Shown: positions 1-9,566, counted from the stretch's first letter. The stretch: DNA of 64,000 nt from Pseudoflavitalea sp. G-6-1-2 (GCF_012927185.1 NZ_JABBGB010000002.1:1488001-1552000), one strand, 5' to 3'. A program made the numbers and translations. The notes: a model not told the origin generated them from the sequence alone.

Positions 1-3000
1 GGCTTCCGAGTACATACCTGGGCCGGTCAGTATTCTGATTTGTGGGCGTCCATCTGTCCATTGCCTTGATGCCGTGATTGGTATAACCTTCCACATATTT
101 GTTCTGCGCATCTGCCAGATACAGCACATCGTTGCCATATGAGTAGGTGAACAGCACCATCAGGTTGAAGTTCCTGTAATCGAAAGTGTTTGTAATGCCG
201 CCGAAGAATTTCGGTTGTGCATGGCCGATTATATCTCGTTTGTAACTGCCTTCGCCATCCATTTCATATTCGGCATCGCCGATTCCCAGATATGGTGTGA
301 AATAAATGTAGTAAGGGTTCACCACCTTATATGCATCCAGCTGTTTCTGATCTCTGATGAGGCCTTTGAACCGGGCTCCGTAGAAAAGGCCGATAGGTTC
401 ACCCTTTCGTACGATGCTGTTGCCCAGATTGTATTCTGCATCGGCAGGGTTTCCTGCAGGGTCAGTAAAATCGGCAGCGATGTCAAGCACTTTGGAACGG
501 TTGCCTGAAATATTCACGGCAGCATTCCAGCGGAAATCTTTTCCACGGATAATGTCTGCACGCAGATCTATTTCAAGCCCCTTGTTGTTGATGGTAGCCA
601 GGTTGGCTATCACACTTCCGTAAGAGGAAGATGGTGGTACCACGGTGGCCATCAGCAATCCATCGGTCTTCTTTTCGTAGTAGCCGATAGCGCCTCTGAG
701 GCGGCCGCGGAAAAGAGTGAAGTCAAGCCCCAGGTCTTTCTGCAGGGTTGATTCCCATTTGATATTATCGTTACCTAGCTGTGTAGGGATCATGGCATTC
801 TGCCTGTTGTAAGAACCCGGAGTATAGAGGGTATAGAACAAGTTGTCGCCGATATTCTGCGTCCCCGTCAAACCTGCACTGGCTCTCAGTTTCAGCTCAT
901 CCAGCCATTTTACTTTTTTCAGGAATTTCTCTTCAGACAATCTCCATGCCACACCACCGGAAGGGAAATATCCCACACGGTTGGTCTTCGGAAATTTGGA
1001 GCTGGCATCAGAGCGCCCGGTGAAAGTGAAGAGATATTTATCCATCAACGAGTAGTTGGCGCGCATGTAGAAGCTCAGCAGGGAGCTTTGTCCGGATGTA
1101 CCTGTTGGCGCCAGCGGAATGGCAGCTGATGAAAGATTGTTGAGAAATTTATCGTCAGGGAAACCTTGCGCACTGGCTGTGAAAGAATTGAAGCGATCTT
1201 TCTGCCAGGTGGTTCCTCCCACTACATTCAGGCGATGATCTTCATTGAATTCTTTATCCCATGTAAGCGTGTTCTCATAGAAGAGGTTGGTTTGTTCGGT
1301 CTGCGACTGAGAACCGGTACCTCCATTAGAGGCAGATATACCGCTGGGAGAAGAGATCATGGCAGAACTGGGAATATAGTTCAGCTGATGGTAATTGGTA
1401 TAGTTCACAGAGACCACACTGCGGAACTTGAGTGATTTGAGTATCTCCAGTTCGGCTGCGAGTGATCCGAGCAATGCAGAGGTCTTGCCTTCATTCTTTC
1501 CCTGCAGCAATGCCATTGGATTCTGGAATCCAACGTAATCATAAGTTCCTATGGTGTTTCCGGTGAACTGATTCACACTTCCATCTGCATTGTAGGGTCT
1601 CTGTGTGGGAGGTGCAAAAAGCGCCTGAGTGTAGATACCGTTGGTGATATTGTTCTTGGTGAATCCGTAATCGAGGTTGGCGATCACGCGGAGGCGGGAA
1701 GTGATCTCATTGTCGAGATTGATCTTTCCGGAGATGCGCTGAAAGTCTGTTCCCATCACTGCACCCTGTTGTTTCTGATAGGCCAGTGATGTGTAGTAGC
1801 GCGATCCGGTTCCACCGCCACGAACGGAGATGTCTGCATTCTGTGTGATGCCGGTACGGAGCACAAGTCCCAGCCAGTCTGTATCCGCATCGCCGAGAAA
1901 ACCTGGATTGTTCAGAATGTTATTGGCTTTTGCGGATGGCGCCAATCCCCGTTTCACTCTCTCTTCATTGAGGTTGGTGGCCGCTTCTTTCAGAACGGTG
2001 AGGTACTGTTCTTTGTTCAGCAATTTCTGTTTGATGGCAGTAGTAACGCCCGTATAATAATTCGCTTCCAGCAATGGCTTCTGGTTGTTCTTGCCTTTTT
2101 TGGTAGTGATGATCACTACGCCATTGGCAGCACGTGAACCATAGATGGCAGTTGCAGATGCATCTTTGAGGATAGTAATACTTTCAATGTCGTTGATGTT
2201 CAAGCCGGCAAGACTGTTGAGGCCGCGCGCAAAGGATCCGGATACAGAATTGTCCACATCTCCCTGTCCGAACCTTTCAATGGGGTTCACGGCTTCGGCC
2301 ATATTCTGGAGATAGCGGTTCTGGATCTGCACCTGCACTCCATCCACAATGTAGAGCGGATCATTGCTTCCCATGAGTGAGGTACCGCCACGGATGCGGA
2401 TCTTGGCCACACCACCGGGTGAACCGTCGGCCTGCACAACCTGCACCCCTGCAGCTTTTCCGGTGAGCGCCTGATCGATGCTCACGAATGGGGCGTCTTT
2501 GATCTCTTTCACATCCACCGTTGATACAGAACCGGTGAGGTCCTTTACTTTGGTAGAGCCATACCCTACAACGATGTAATCATCGAGGGCGGAGATCTTT
2601 TGTTTGAGAGAAATATCGAAGGAAGATTTTCCTTTAACGTTGATGGTTTGCGATTCGTAAGAAACACTGCTGATAACCAGAACGGCATCATCAGGGACTT
2701 CCATGGAGAACTTACCATTGAGATCGGTAGTGGTGGCACGGCTGGTTCCCTTCACCGTAATGCTTACACCGGGAATAGGTGCTCCCTTGTTGTCTGTAAT
2801 TCTTCCTGAAATGGGCTTCAGATCAGGGTCTTCGCCGTACACCATAATCCTGCCTACATCGGCGGCTTTGATGAAAACGGTATTTCCCTTGATGGAAAAT
2901 TTCAGCGGCAGACCTTTCAGCAGTGCCTCGAGGCCTTCGGTAAGCGGAACATTTTTCAGGTCTACTGAAACCGGTTTAACGGTATTCAGGTCTTCTTTTT

Positions 3001-3340
3001 TGAAGAAGAAAAGATAGCCTGTCTGCTTTTCGAAGGCACTCAGTACTACCGGAATAGATACAGACCGGGCTGAGTAAGAAACAGTCTGAGCCGAGGTATA
3101 GGCATTCACCTGAAAAACGGCCAGCAGAAAAATGATCATCAGCTTCATCGCATTCACAGTTGTTCCATCGATGGAACGATAAAAACTTCTGTGTACGCCT
3201 CTATCTTCCACCATGGCAGTTTCGGTATCACATCCCTTGCCGCCATACAGCGTAACGGAAGAGGGATGCATTGGGGCTGCAGTCTCCTGCAGGTTTCCGG
3301 GCATGGATATAATCCTTCGCCCAACAGCATTTAATTGCAT
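1..3340 (-). CDS. SusC/RagA-type TonB-dependent outer-membrane receptor with STN domain (partial, C-terminus beyond window)
   Basis: The frame runs off the left edge, so the end of the beta-barrel is missing; about 1,113 codons are visible. From the ATG at 3340 there is a 64-residue extension, then a signal peptide beginning MKLMIIFLLA (residue 65), an STN domain (about 87-160, FEKQTGYLFFF), a carboxypeptidase-like domain (about 177-250) and a TonB plug with the SusC hallmark ILKDASATAIYGSRA. Such proteins import oligosaccharides or peptides across the outer membrane with a SusD partner; here the partner would lie outside the window. The STN domain normally signals to the FecR protein encoded just upstream. 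The start could instead be the ATG at 3148, directly before the signal peptide; I prefer 3340 because the second STN-type SusC in the window has the same sequence immediately before the equivalent upstream ATG. The substrate is not deducible. Confidence 0.93.
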   Translation of the reverse strand, partial: MQLNAVGRRIISMPGNLQETAAPMHPSSVTLYGGKGCDTETAMVEDRGVHRSFYRSIDGTTVNAMKLMIIFLLAVFQVNAYTSAQTVSYSARSVSIPVVLSAFEKQTGYLFFFKKEDLNTVKPVSVDLKNVPLTEGLEALLKGLPLKFSIKGNTVFIKAADVGRIMVYGEDPDLKPISGRITDNKGAPIPGVSITVKGTSRATTTDLNGKFSMEVPDDAVLVISSVSYESQTINVKGKSSFDISLKQKISALDDYIVVGYGSTKVKDLTGSVSTVDVKEIKDAPFVSIDQALTGKAAGVQVVQADGSPGGVAKIRIRGGTSLMGSNDPLYIVDGVQVQIQNRYLQNMAEAVNPIERFGQGDVDNSVSGSFARGLNSLAGLNINDIESITILKDASATAIYGSRAANGVVIITTKKGKNNQKPLLEANYYTGVTTAIKQKLLNKEQYLTVLKEAATNLNEERVKRGLAPSAKANNILNNPGFLGDADTDWLGLVLRTGITQNADISVRGGGTGSRYYTSLAYQKQQGAVMGTDFQRISGKINLDNEITSRLRVIANLDYGFTKNNITNGIYTQALFAPPTQRPYNADGSVNQFTGNTIGTYDYVGFQNPMALLQGKNEGKTSALLGSLAAELEILKSLKFRSVVSVNYTNYHQLNYIPSSAMISSPSGISASNGGTGSQSQTEQTNLFYENTLTWDKEFNEDHRLNVVGGTTWQKDRFNSFTASAQGFPDDKFLNNLSSAAIPLAPTGTSGQSSLLSFYMRANYSLMDKYLFTFTGRSDASSKFPKTNRVGYFPSGGVAWRLSEEKFLKKVKWLDELKLRASAGLTGTQNIGDNLFYTLYTPGSYNRQNAMIPTQLGNDNIKWESTLQKDLGLDFTLFRGRLRGAIGYYEKKTDGLLMATVVPPSSSYGSVIANLATINNKGLEIDLRADIIRGKDFRWNAAVNISGNRSKVLDIAADFTDPAGNPADAEYNLGNSIVRKGEPIGLFYGARFKGLIRDQKQLDAYKVVNPYYIYFTPYLGIGDAEYEMDGEGSYKRDIIGHAQPKFFGGITNTFDYRNFNLMVLFTYSYGNDVLYLADAQNKYVEGYTNHGIKAMDRWTPTNQNTDRPRYVLGS

Positions 3341-3370
3341 ACTTTTGCAATGTTTTGGTTAAGTGAATAA
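3341..3370 (-). promoter_or_regulatory. Conserved SusC 5' leader motif (copy 1)
   Basis: The 30 nt before the upstream ATG of this susC read TTATTCA, then AACC, AAAAC and finally CAAAAGT directly before ATG. Nearly the same string precedes the other STN-type susC at 31252-31282. It could be a ribosome-loading or RNA-target element; its function is not known to me. A CCGGG...CCCGG hairpin lies about 65 nt further upstream in both copies. Confidence 0.5.
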
Positions 3371-3491
3371 GCAGTCGTACTAATTATGATCTTACCAGAA
3401 TGAGAACCGGGCAAAGGCTTCCAATCTTGCACCCGGTTTTTTCTTTTCTGTTCAGTCAGCTAACAAGTTTGTGAATGGCAATTTTTTTTGG

Positions 3492-4685
3492 TTAGGGTAA
3501 TATGGTGATCTTATTTCCTTCAATTCTGTAATTCAGTTTTTTCTCGGAGATCCCTTCCATCACATCGACAAGGCTGAGACTTCTTCCGATTTTACCTCTG
3601 TACTCTCCATGTGGCACATTGCCTTCGTACACCACTTCTACATTGTACCAGCGGGCGAGCTGACGCATCACAGCGCGCAGATCGGCATCGTTGAAAACAA
3701 AGGCTCCGTCTTTCCAGGCAGTCACTTCGCTGAGGTCTACTTCTTTCACCTGCAACGATGATTGTGCATCGGCAGTTTTCAGACTGGCCTGCTGGCCAGG
3801 ATTGAGTATGTAAGCCACTCCCCTCGGTGAAGTGTGCACCACGCGTACACTTCCATCGATCAGTGTAGCGCTGATCATCGGCTCATCGGCATAGGCATTC
3901 ACATTGAAGCGCGTTCCCATCACCACTACTTCCATCTCGTTATTGATGCTCACTTTAAATGGTTTCTCTGCATTCTTCGCCACATCGAAATAGGCTTCGC
4001 CGGTTACTTCCACCCTGCGTTCGTTGCCTGCAAAGGCCGTGGGGAAGCGGATGGTGCTCTCTGCATTTAGAAAAACCTTTGTACCGTCGGGCAGTGTTAC
4101 ATTGTATTGACGGCCTCGAGGTGTGGTCATGGTATTGTACACCATCTGACCATCGTTTCTGTCGGCAGTGTAGTAATTGAGTTCGCCATCGTTGAGCACT
4201 ACATGCGTGCCGTTCTGAATCACTACCTGGCCATTGTTCATACTGTCGAGCACAAGTTGCGTACCATCTGCCAACGTGAGAATGGCGCCATTCTTTCCCG
4301 GTGGCACATCGCGCTTTACCGGCTTAGACTCTTGCACAATCTGCGTTTTATCACTCTTCGATGAAGGCCAGAAAAGCACAATGCCGGTTGCCAGAACAAC
4401 CGCTGCGGCTGCATACCTGAACCACGCTCTTTTGAAGAGCGGAACCACTTTCGCAGTGGCCTGCCCCTGCTGCTTGTCGGCAGTGGTGATCCTATCGATC
4501 ACGGGTTGCCAGTTTACTGCATCATAGGCGGTATCTGCCTCGCGGCTTTCGAGCCATTGCTGAATGGTCTCCTGCACCTGCAGTTGAGACGTTTCAGAGA
4601 GCTGCTGCAATTCATTCCATTCATCTTCACTCAGCTTACCTGAAATATATCGTTCCAGCAGATACCTGGTTCTTTGCTGTTGCAT
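3492..4685 (-). CDS. FecR family anti-sigma factor
   Basis: 397-residue inner-membrane anti-sigma regulator. An N-terminal cytoplasmic part (about 1-85) that should bind the ECF sigma factor is followed by one transmembrane helix (about 88-106, FRYAAAAVVLATGIVLFW) and a periplasmic FecR domain with the typical 'TTPRGRQYNVTLPDGTKV' and 'GEAYFDVAKN' segments. A C-terminal STN-like 'VYEGNVPHGEYRGKIGRSLS' region should contact the SusC signalling domain. It lies 65 bp downstream of the sigma gene and about 150 bp upstream of susC, the standard order for cell-surface signalling loci in Bacteroidota. Length and domain order are normal for the family. Confidence 0.93.
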   Translation of the reverse strand: MQQQRTRYLLERYISGKLSEDEWNELQQLSETSQLQVQETIQQWLESREADTAYDAVNWQPVIDRITTADKQQGQATAKVVPLFKRAWFRYAAAAVVLATGIVLFWPSSKSDKTQIVQESKPVKRDVPPGKNGAILTLADGTQLVLDSMNNGQVVIQNGTHVVLNDGELNYYTADRNDGQMVYNTMTTPRGRQYNVTLPDGTKVFLNAESTIRFPTAFAGNERRVEVTGEAYFDVAKNAEKPFKVSINNEMEVVVMGTRFNVNAYADEPMISATLIDGSVRVVHTSPRGVAYILNPGQQASLKTADAQSSLQVKEVDLSEVTAWKDGAFVFNDADLRAVMRQLARWYNVEVVYEGNVPHGEYRGKIGRSLSLVDVMEGISEKKLNYRIEGNKITILP

Positions 4686-4750
4686 ATGGGTAGATTGAGA
4701 ACCGGAAATTCCGGCCCTGATTACTTAGTAACCGATAGAAGGAAAAGGTA

Positions 4751-5362
4751 CTATCCGATTCTGGAAGAAATTTTCAGCACAGCTTCCAGCAGACAGAGTG
4801 GAATCCAGAAACCTTTGCTCCGCATGTGTTTGCGAATGATTTCGAGGGATTGGGCAATGGTATTTTTGACAGTAGAAACAGAAATATTGAGTTGGGTGGC
4901 AATCTCGGCCTGCTTCAGTCCCTGATCGCGGTAAAGCTGCCAGATCAGTCTTCGCTGGCCGGATAAATGATCCACTGCATCATGAATAGCTGTCCGGATC
5001 TCTTTGAGTTCCGCATTGGCCGGAGCCTCCGGCGCCACTTCGCTTCCACTCCCTGCCAGTACCCGGAGATGCTTCTCGGTACGCAATTGAGCACGGAGGT
5101 GATTGAAACAGATATTCGAAGCGATGGCGAAGATCCAGGACCGCGGATGCTCGATGCCCGGAAGTTGATCGCGGTTCAGCCAGACACGCAGAAACGTTTC
5201 CTGAATGATCTCTTCCGAAACGGCGGCAGATCGAACGATGCTGGTTACATGCAGGTGCAGGCGTGCTGTATAATGATGAAACACTGCAGCAAAGGCAGTT
5301 TCATCTCCATCTGCAATTCTGATCAGCAATTCCCTTTCATTATGTAGGTTCTCAGCAGGCAC
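4751..5362 (-). CDS. ECF RNA polymerase sigma-70 factor (FecI-like)
   Basis: 203-residue sigma factor with region 2 (RSWIFAIASNICFNHLRAQL) and region 4 helix-turn-helix (AEIATQLNISVSTVKNTI). The frame opens with a GTG at 5362; no ATG lies between it and the conserved N-terminus, so GTG is the likely start. The C-terminus is hydrophobic (FWIPLCLLEAVL), as in the other two sigma factors of this window. It is expected to be held by the adjacent FecR protein and to activate the downstream susC when the receptor is occupied. Confidence 0.92.
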   Translation of the reverse strand: MPAENLHNERELLIRIADGDETAFAAVFHHYTARLHLHVTSIVRSAAVSEEIIQETFLRVWLNRDQLPGIEHPRSWIFAIASNICFNHLRAQLRTEKHLRVLAGSGSEVAPEAPANAELKEIRTAIHDAVDHLSGQRRLIWQLYRDQGLKQAEIATQLNISVSTVKNTIAQSLEIIRKHMRSKGFWIPLCLLEAVLKISSRIG

Positions 5363-5570
5363 TAATACTTCTGGTTGTTTGGTTTATTTAGGCGGGTAAG
5401 GTTCATAAATTTTCATCACACAGGATCGTCTGCGTAAAGGGAAAGGTTGAGATGATTGAACAGGATAAAAATACAAAAATTCAGTAATAAGAAGAGGGAG
5501 GAATTAAAAACACCGGAACAGGTTGGCAGCCTGATTTTCAATTATTGAGATCATGGGACCGGCACCTATG

Positions 5571-5594
5571 CAAAAAGCGGCCAGTGAGGCCGCT
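5571..5594 (-). terminator. Rho-independent terminator of the thioredoxin-like gene
   Basis: Perfect 7-bp inverted repeat AGCGGCC / GGCCGCT with a 5-nt loop at 5576-5594. On the minus strand it is followed by a T-run, 30 bp after the stop codon at 5624. Confidence 0.85.
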
Positions 5595-5623
5595 CCTATT
5601 GAATCAGTTCAAAAATTTGTTGC

Positions 5624-6886
5624 TTAGATCGATTCCCCTTTCTCCATTTTCTCCAGCATGTTCTGGCAGAAGCTCAGCATAAACGACTTCTTTTCGTCTT
5701 TCCCGATCAGCGCCACTGCTTTTTTCATTTCGGTGATCCCCTCGTGTTTCTTACCTGATTTGTACAGTAGAGAAGCATATACTGCCAGGTGACCGGCATC
5801 TCCATTTTCGGTGGACATTTTCGCCCAGCCCAATGCCTGCTTCAGCATTGCAGCATCGTTGCTGAGCATCGCTACTGATCTTGCATAACTGGCCAGTTCC
5901 GCAGGATATGTCTGTTTGCCATATTTCTTCAGCAACTCAGTTACAGCCTTCACCAGCTCTTCTCCTTTTTTGCTGTATTGAAGATGAAGGATGTTCAATC
6001 TCGCCATCAGTACACCGGCATGCTCCGGATATTTCTCTGTGATGCTTTTACGAACAGGTTCCAGCTCTTTTGTACCTTTTGAATTGAGCCAGTCGTAAGC
6101 GCCTTCATCCATGAAGATCAGTTGAGAGATCTTCATTTGCGAATATCCTTTTCCCATGATGGCATCCACCTTTTCAGGCTGATCGAGATAAACCCTGAAA
6201 CCTGCACCCTTGCTGCTTTTCACAATTTCATCCAGAAAAGTGAGGTTGTCTTTGGTGAAGATATTCTTCTCACTTTTCACATAGGCGTCGGCAAGCGTTG
6301 CACCATTTATGCCATCATATTTATTCTTTGCTTCCATGGCAAGGTTTCTCAACGCATCGGCATTACCTGCTGCTGCATTGATCTCCTTTTCCATGCGTGT
6401 GAAATATTGAGTAGCCGGATCGAATGCTTTAACCGATTCGTCGATGAACTCTTTCGCCTCCTTTGTTGATCCCACAAACAGATGCACCAGTTTACCATCG
6501 GGCGTAAAATACAGGAAGGTGGGATAAGCCTGCACATTGAATTCTTTGGCAATGAAAGCCGCATCTTCGTAGAAGCGTTTCACTTCTTCATTATCCTTGT
6601 CGGTTTGATCGATCTGCGCTTTTACGTTGATGAATTTTTCGTTGAAAAGATCACCTACTTCTTTCTGGGGGAAGATGTCTTTACTCATCATTTTACAGGG
6701 ACCGCACCAGGTGGTGAAGCAGTCCATGAAGATGAATTTGTTCTCACGTTTCGCTTTCTCTTTGATCTCTTTCCAGCTGAGGCCATGTTCGAATTTAATT
6801 CCGGTTTCCTGTGCAGAAGCAGTAAAGAACAGACAGCAGAGCAATGCCGTCAGGCAACAGAGGGTGAGTTGTTTCGTGCGTTTCAT
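5624..6886 (-). CDS. Exported thioredoxin-fold protein with CGPC active site
   Basis: 420-residue protein with a signal peptide ending near FTASAQ (about residue 26). A thioredoxin domain (about 30-150) follows with active site TTWCGPCKMM and the cis-proline segment AYPTFLYF. The remaining 270 residues are helical and of unknown role. The Cys pair suggests a periplasmic disulfide reductase or isomerase; the N-terminus resembles the thioredoxin_7 group rather than TlpA. The gene stands alone with its own terminator, and a divergent hydrolase gene begins 182 bp away. The reaction class is fairly sure, the substrate unknown. Confidence 0.88.
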   Translation of the reverse strand: MKRTKQLTLCCLTALLCCLFFTASAQETGIKFEHGLSWKEIKEKAKRENKFIFMDCFTTWCGPCKMMSKDIFPQKEVGDLFNEKFINVKAQIDQTDKDNEEVKRFYEDAAFIAKEFNVQAYPTFLYFTPDGKLVHLFVGSTKEAKEFIDESVKAFDPATQYFTRMEKEINAAAGNADALRNLAMEAKNKYDGINGATLADAYVKSEKNIFTKDNLTFLDEIVKSSKGAGFRVYLDQPEKVDAIMGKGYSQMKISQLIFMDEGAYDWLNSKGTKELEPVRKSITEKYPEHAGVLMARLNILHLQYSKKGEELVKAVTELLKKYGKQTYPAELASYARSVAMLSNDAAMLKQALGWAKMSTENGDAGHLAVYASLLYKSGKKHEGITEMKKAVALIGKDEKKSFMLSFCQNMLEKMEKGESI

Positions 6887-7041
6887 TTGTTTCGTTTGGT
6901 GTTACAACAAGCTTGGATAAACATACAATTTACTTTCGGTTTTGCCCCCACAAGTTTGGATCTTGAAAAGATGAATGCATTTCGACGCAAAACTACCGTA
7001 CGCAGTCGCAATTACCCCCCATCTAAACGATGGCAGAAAAC

Positions 7042-7049
7042 TAAGTTTG
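7042..7049 (+). promoter_or_regulatory. Possible -7 box TAAGTTTG for the downstream hydrolase
   Basis: TAAGTTTG matches the Bacteroidota -7 consensus TAnnTTTG and lies 20 bp before the ATG at 7069. No TTTG is seen at the expected -33 position, so support is partial. Confidence 0.35.
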
Positions 7050-7068
7050 CCGAAACAATTTCCCACAC

Positions 7069-7917
7069 ATGAAAAAACTGGCTTTCCTCATTAACTTAGT
7101 ATTGATTCTACTCAATTGTTCAACTATGAATGCACAGACTTCCCCTGGCAGATATGCCAATGTAAATGGATTGAAATTGTATTATGAGGTCCACGGCAAG
7201 GGCACACCTCTGGTTTTGCTGCATGGCGGCGGATCTACCATCGAAAGCACGTATGGGAGGATATTGCCGCTGCTGGCGAAACACCATCAGGTAATTGCCA
7301 TCGAACTGCAGGCGCATGGTCATACGGCGGATATCGATCGTCCCCTCAGCTTTGAGCAGGATGCGGATGATGTTGCGGAATTATTGAAACAATTGCACAT
7401 TGCACGTGCAGACATTATGGGATTCAGCAATGGCGCCACCACAGCCATGCAGGTCGCCATCCGTAATCCGCAACTGGTGAACAAACTGGTGCTGGTTGCT
7501 GCCCTCACCAAACGCGCAGCGATGCCTGCCGGCTTCTTCGATGGTTTCGAGCACGCCACGCTGAACCATATGCCGAAACCTTTGCAGGATGCCTTCCTCA
7601 AAGCCAACAACGATCCAAAAGCATTACTGGCCAGCTTCAACAGAGATGTTTCCAGAATGAAAGCATTCTCCGATATTCCTGATGAAACAGTGCGTAAAAT
7701 TCAGGCCCCGGCATTGTTCATGGCAGGCGATAAAGATGGCATTCCCGCCGCACATGCGCTTGAACTGAGTCAGCTGCTGCCAAATGGACAACTGGTTATC
7801 CTGCCCGGAATTCATGGAGAACTGCTCGGCGAGATCTGCGCTTACCAGAAAGGAAGCACGCAACCCGCCATCACAGCACAATTGGTGGAGACCTTTCTTC
7901 AACAGCAACCTAAGTAA
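7069..7917 (+). CDS. Exported alpha/beta hydrolase (serine type)
   Basis: 282-residue hydrolase with a signal peptide (about 1-23, ending MNAQ). The fold is marked by the oxyanion segment LLHGGG (about 50-55), nucleophile elbow GFSNGA with Ser120, a likely acid in AGDKDG (Asp221 or Asp223) and His249 in PGIHGE. The family cleaves esters, lactones or related bonds; the substrate cannot be told from the sequence. LLNC in the signal region is a poor lipobox, so secretion by signal peptidase I is more likely. It is monocistronic, with a strong terminator right after its stop and a possible -7 box before it. Confidence 0.9.
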   Translation: MKKLAFLINLVLILLNCSTMNAQTSPGRYANVNGLKLYYEVHGKGTPLVLLHGGGSTIESTYGRILPLLAKHHQVIAIELQAHGHTADIDRPLSFEQDADDVAELLKQLHIARADIMGFSNGATTAMQVAIRNPQLVNKLVLVAALTKRAAMPAGFFDGFEHATLNHMPKPLQDAFLKANNDPKALLASFNRDVSRMKAFSDIPDETVRKIQAPALFMAGDKDGIPAAHALELSQLLPNGQLVILPGIHGELLGEICAYQKGSTQPAITAQLVETFLQQQPK

Positions 7918-7940
7918 CCGATAAGATATATGCAAGGCGA

Positions 7941-7974
7941 ACGCATGCACCCAACCGGTGCATGCGTTTTTTAT
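7941..7974 (+). terminator. Rho-independent terminator after the alpha/beta hydrolase
   Basis: Perfect 11-bp inverted repeat ACGCATGCACC / GGTGCATGCGT with a 5-nt loop (7941-7967), followed by TTTTTATT. It separates the hydrolase from the six-gene operon that begins at 8093. Confidence 0.92.
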
Positions 7975-8030
7975 TGCCCGTACCTGATTGTCCGGTTCAC
8001 CGGTTAATCTGTCCACTTCACGGGATAATG

Positions 8031-8062
8031 TTTAATCAGGGGAATTGTGCGCTGCAATTTTG
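8031..8062 (+). promoter_or_regulatory. Possible promoter of the DoxX-to-LytTR operon
   Basis: TTTA (8031-8034) and CAATTTTG (8055-8062) are separated by 20 bp and resemble the -33/-7 elements TTTG and TAnnTTTG with one mismatch each. The position, 30 bp before the first ATG and after the previous terminator, is right. The match is modest. Confidence 0.3.
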
Positions 8063-8092
8063 TGTTATCAAACAACAATAAACAGATACAAC

Positions 8093-8509
8093 ATGAGCAC
8101 AAAATCAACTACCATTTTTTTCTATGCAGGCATCGCACTAACAAGTTTATGGTTTGGAGCCAGCGGCATATGCGAACTCACAAAGAATGCGCTCGTATGG
8201 GATATCACATTGCAGCTCGGTTATCCTGCTCATTTCATTTACATACTCGGAGTAGCCAAACTCGCAGGAGTAGCAGTGCTGTTAATTCCCAACCGATTGC
8301 TCCGACTGAAAGAATGGGTATTTGCCGGTGTATTCTTCGATATCATTTTTGCTTTCTTCTCCAAACTGGCTGTACTTGGATTTGCAGCAACAGCAGATGC
8401 GATTGTGGCAGCTGTTATCGTAACAGTTACTTACACCCTGTTCAGAAAACTTTATCCTGTGGATTATCGCAGAAAGGAAATTGCCTTTGCACAACCGCGC
8501 AGAGCTTAG
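8093..8509 (+). CDS. DoxX-like small membrane protein
   Basis: 138-residue integral membrane protein with four predicted helices (about 8-28, 45-65, 72-92, 98-118). The layout and the segment YILGVAKLAGVAVLL match the DoxX-like family, often linked to thiol and quinone-related redox stress. I chose the ATG at 8093 (MSTKSTTIFF) because the 16-residue upstream extension is not hydrophobic and falls over the probable promoter. It is the first gene of a six-gene operon and lies 34 bp before the epoxide-hydrolase-like gene. Confidence 0.85.
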   Translation: MSTKSTTIFFYAGIALTSLWFGASGICELTKNALVWDITLQLGYPAHFIYILGVAKLAGVAVLLIPNRLLRLKEWVFAGVFFDIIFAFFSKLAVLGFAATADAIVAAVIVTVTYTLFRKLYPVDYRRKEIAFAQPRRA

Positions 8510-8543
8510 TTAACAAAATACCATCACTACAAATAATTTTCAT

Positions 8544-9566
8544 ATGCAACAAAGTAAGACCGATAGCAGCCGTTGGTGGAGAACCGCATCCTTATTCAGT
8601 TTCATCTTTTTTACAGTCAATCAGTTTGCAGATGCGCAGAACAACTCCGCTTTACAATCCTCTTCCTTCGATACAATCAAACAGGTAAAAACAGCCATCC
8701 TCGATATTGGATACGCAGAAGCAGGACCGGAAAACGGAGAGCCTGTAATACTGCTCCATGGCTGGCCTTACGATATTCATAGTTATACAGAAGTGGCTTC
8801 GATACTGGCAGCAAAAGGTTATCGCGTACTGGTTCCTTATCTGCGAGGATACGGAACTACCCGCTTCCTCCGGGCATCTGCTCCACGCAATGGTCAGCAG
8901 GCGGCCCTTGCGCAGGATCTGATCGATTTCATGGATGCCCTGCATATCGATAAAGCCATACTCGGCGGATTCGACTGGGGAGCAAGAACGGTGGATATTG
9001 TAGCGGCTCTGAAACCAGAGCGGGTGAAGGCGCTTGTTTCTGTAAGCGGGTATCTCATCGGCAGTCAGCAGGCAAATCAAAAACCACTTTCGCCCCAGGC
9101 AGAACTCAGCTGGTGGTATCAGTTCTACTTTGCCACAGAACGCGGAGAGAAAGGATATGCAGCCAATCGCCGGACATTCAACAAACTGATCTGGCAATCG
9201 GCATCTCCGCAATGGAAGTTTTCAGATGCAACATTTGACCGCTCGGCTCAATCGTTCGATAATCCGGATCATGTGGCCATCGTGATCAGCAATTACCGCT
9301 GGCGTCTCGGCCTTGCAAAAGGTGAAGCAAAATACGATGCCCTGGAAAAGCAACTCGCCACATTTCCCGCCATCACAGTGCCAACCGTAACATTGGAAGG
9401 CGATGCCAATGGCGCGCCACATCCGGATCCTGCGGTATATGCCGCAAAATTCAAAGGCCCGTATGTGCATCACAATTTACCTGGCGGCATCGGACACAAT
9501 CCTCCCCAGGAAGCTCCGCTGGCATTCGCCAATGCCATTCTCGAAGCAGCAGCATTAGCTAAATAA
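8544..9566 (+). CDS. Exported epoxide-hydrolase-like alpha/beta hydrolase
   Basis: 340 residues with a signal peptide (about 1-32, ending FADAQ). HGWPYD (72-77) forms the oxyanion site. The nucleophile elbow is GGFDWGAR with Asp144, the aspartate type of epoxide hydrolases and haloalkane dehalogenases rather than a serine. IGHNPPQEAP near the end carries the catalytic His. The predicted reaction is hydrolysis of an epoxide or C-halogen bond; HGWP favours epoxide hydrolase. It sits in an operon with DoxX-like, DUF1223 and Ohr proteins, which suggests detoxification of electrophiles made by peroxidation. A signal peptide is less usual for this enzyme class. Confidence 0.88.
   Translation: MQQSKTDSSRWWRTASLFSFIFFTVNQFADAQNNSALQSSSFDTIKQVKTAILDIGYAEAGPENGEPVILLHGWPYDIHSYTEVASILAAKGYRVLVPYLRGYGTTRFLRASAPRNGQQAALAQDLIDFMDALHIDKAILGGFDWGARTVDIVAALKPERVKALVSVSGYLIGSQQANQKPLSPQAELSWWYQFYFATERGEKGYAANRRTFNKLIWQSASPQWKFSDATFDRSAQSFDNPDHVAIVISNYRWRLGLAKGEAKYDALEKQLATFPAITVPTVTLEGDANGAPHPDPAVYAAKFKGPYVHHNLPGGIGHNPPQEAPLAFANAILEAAALAK

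Noticed and set aside
3340-3347. TACTTTTG read as a plus-strand -7 promoter box
   Set aside because: No TTTG about 19 bp upstream and no plus-strand gene follows; the string is better explained as the shared leader of susC on the minus strand.
6482-7072. 196-codon frame on the plus strand
   Set aside because: Antisense to the thioredoxin-like gene; Phe-rich product without domain.
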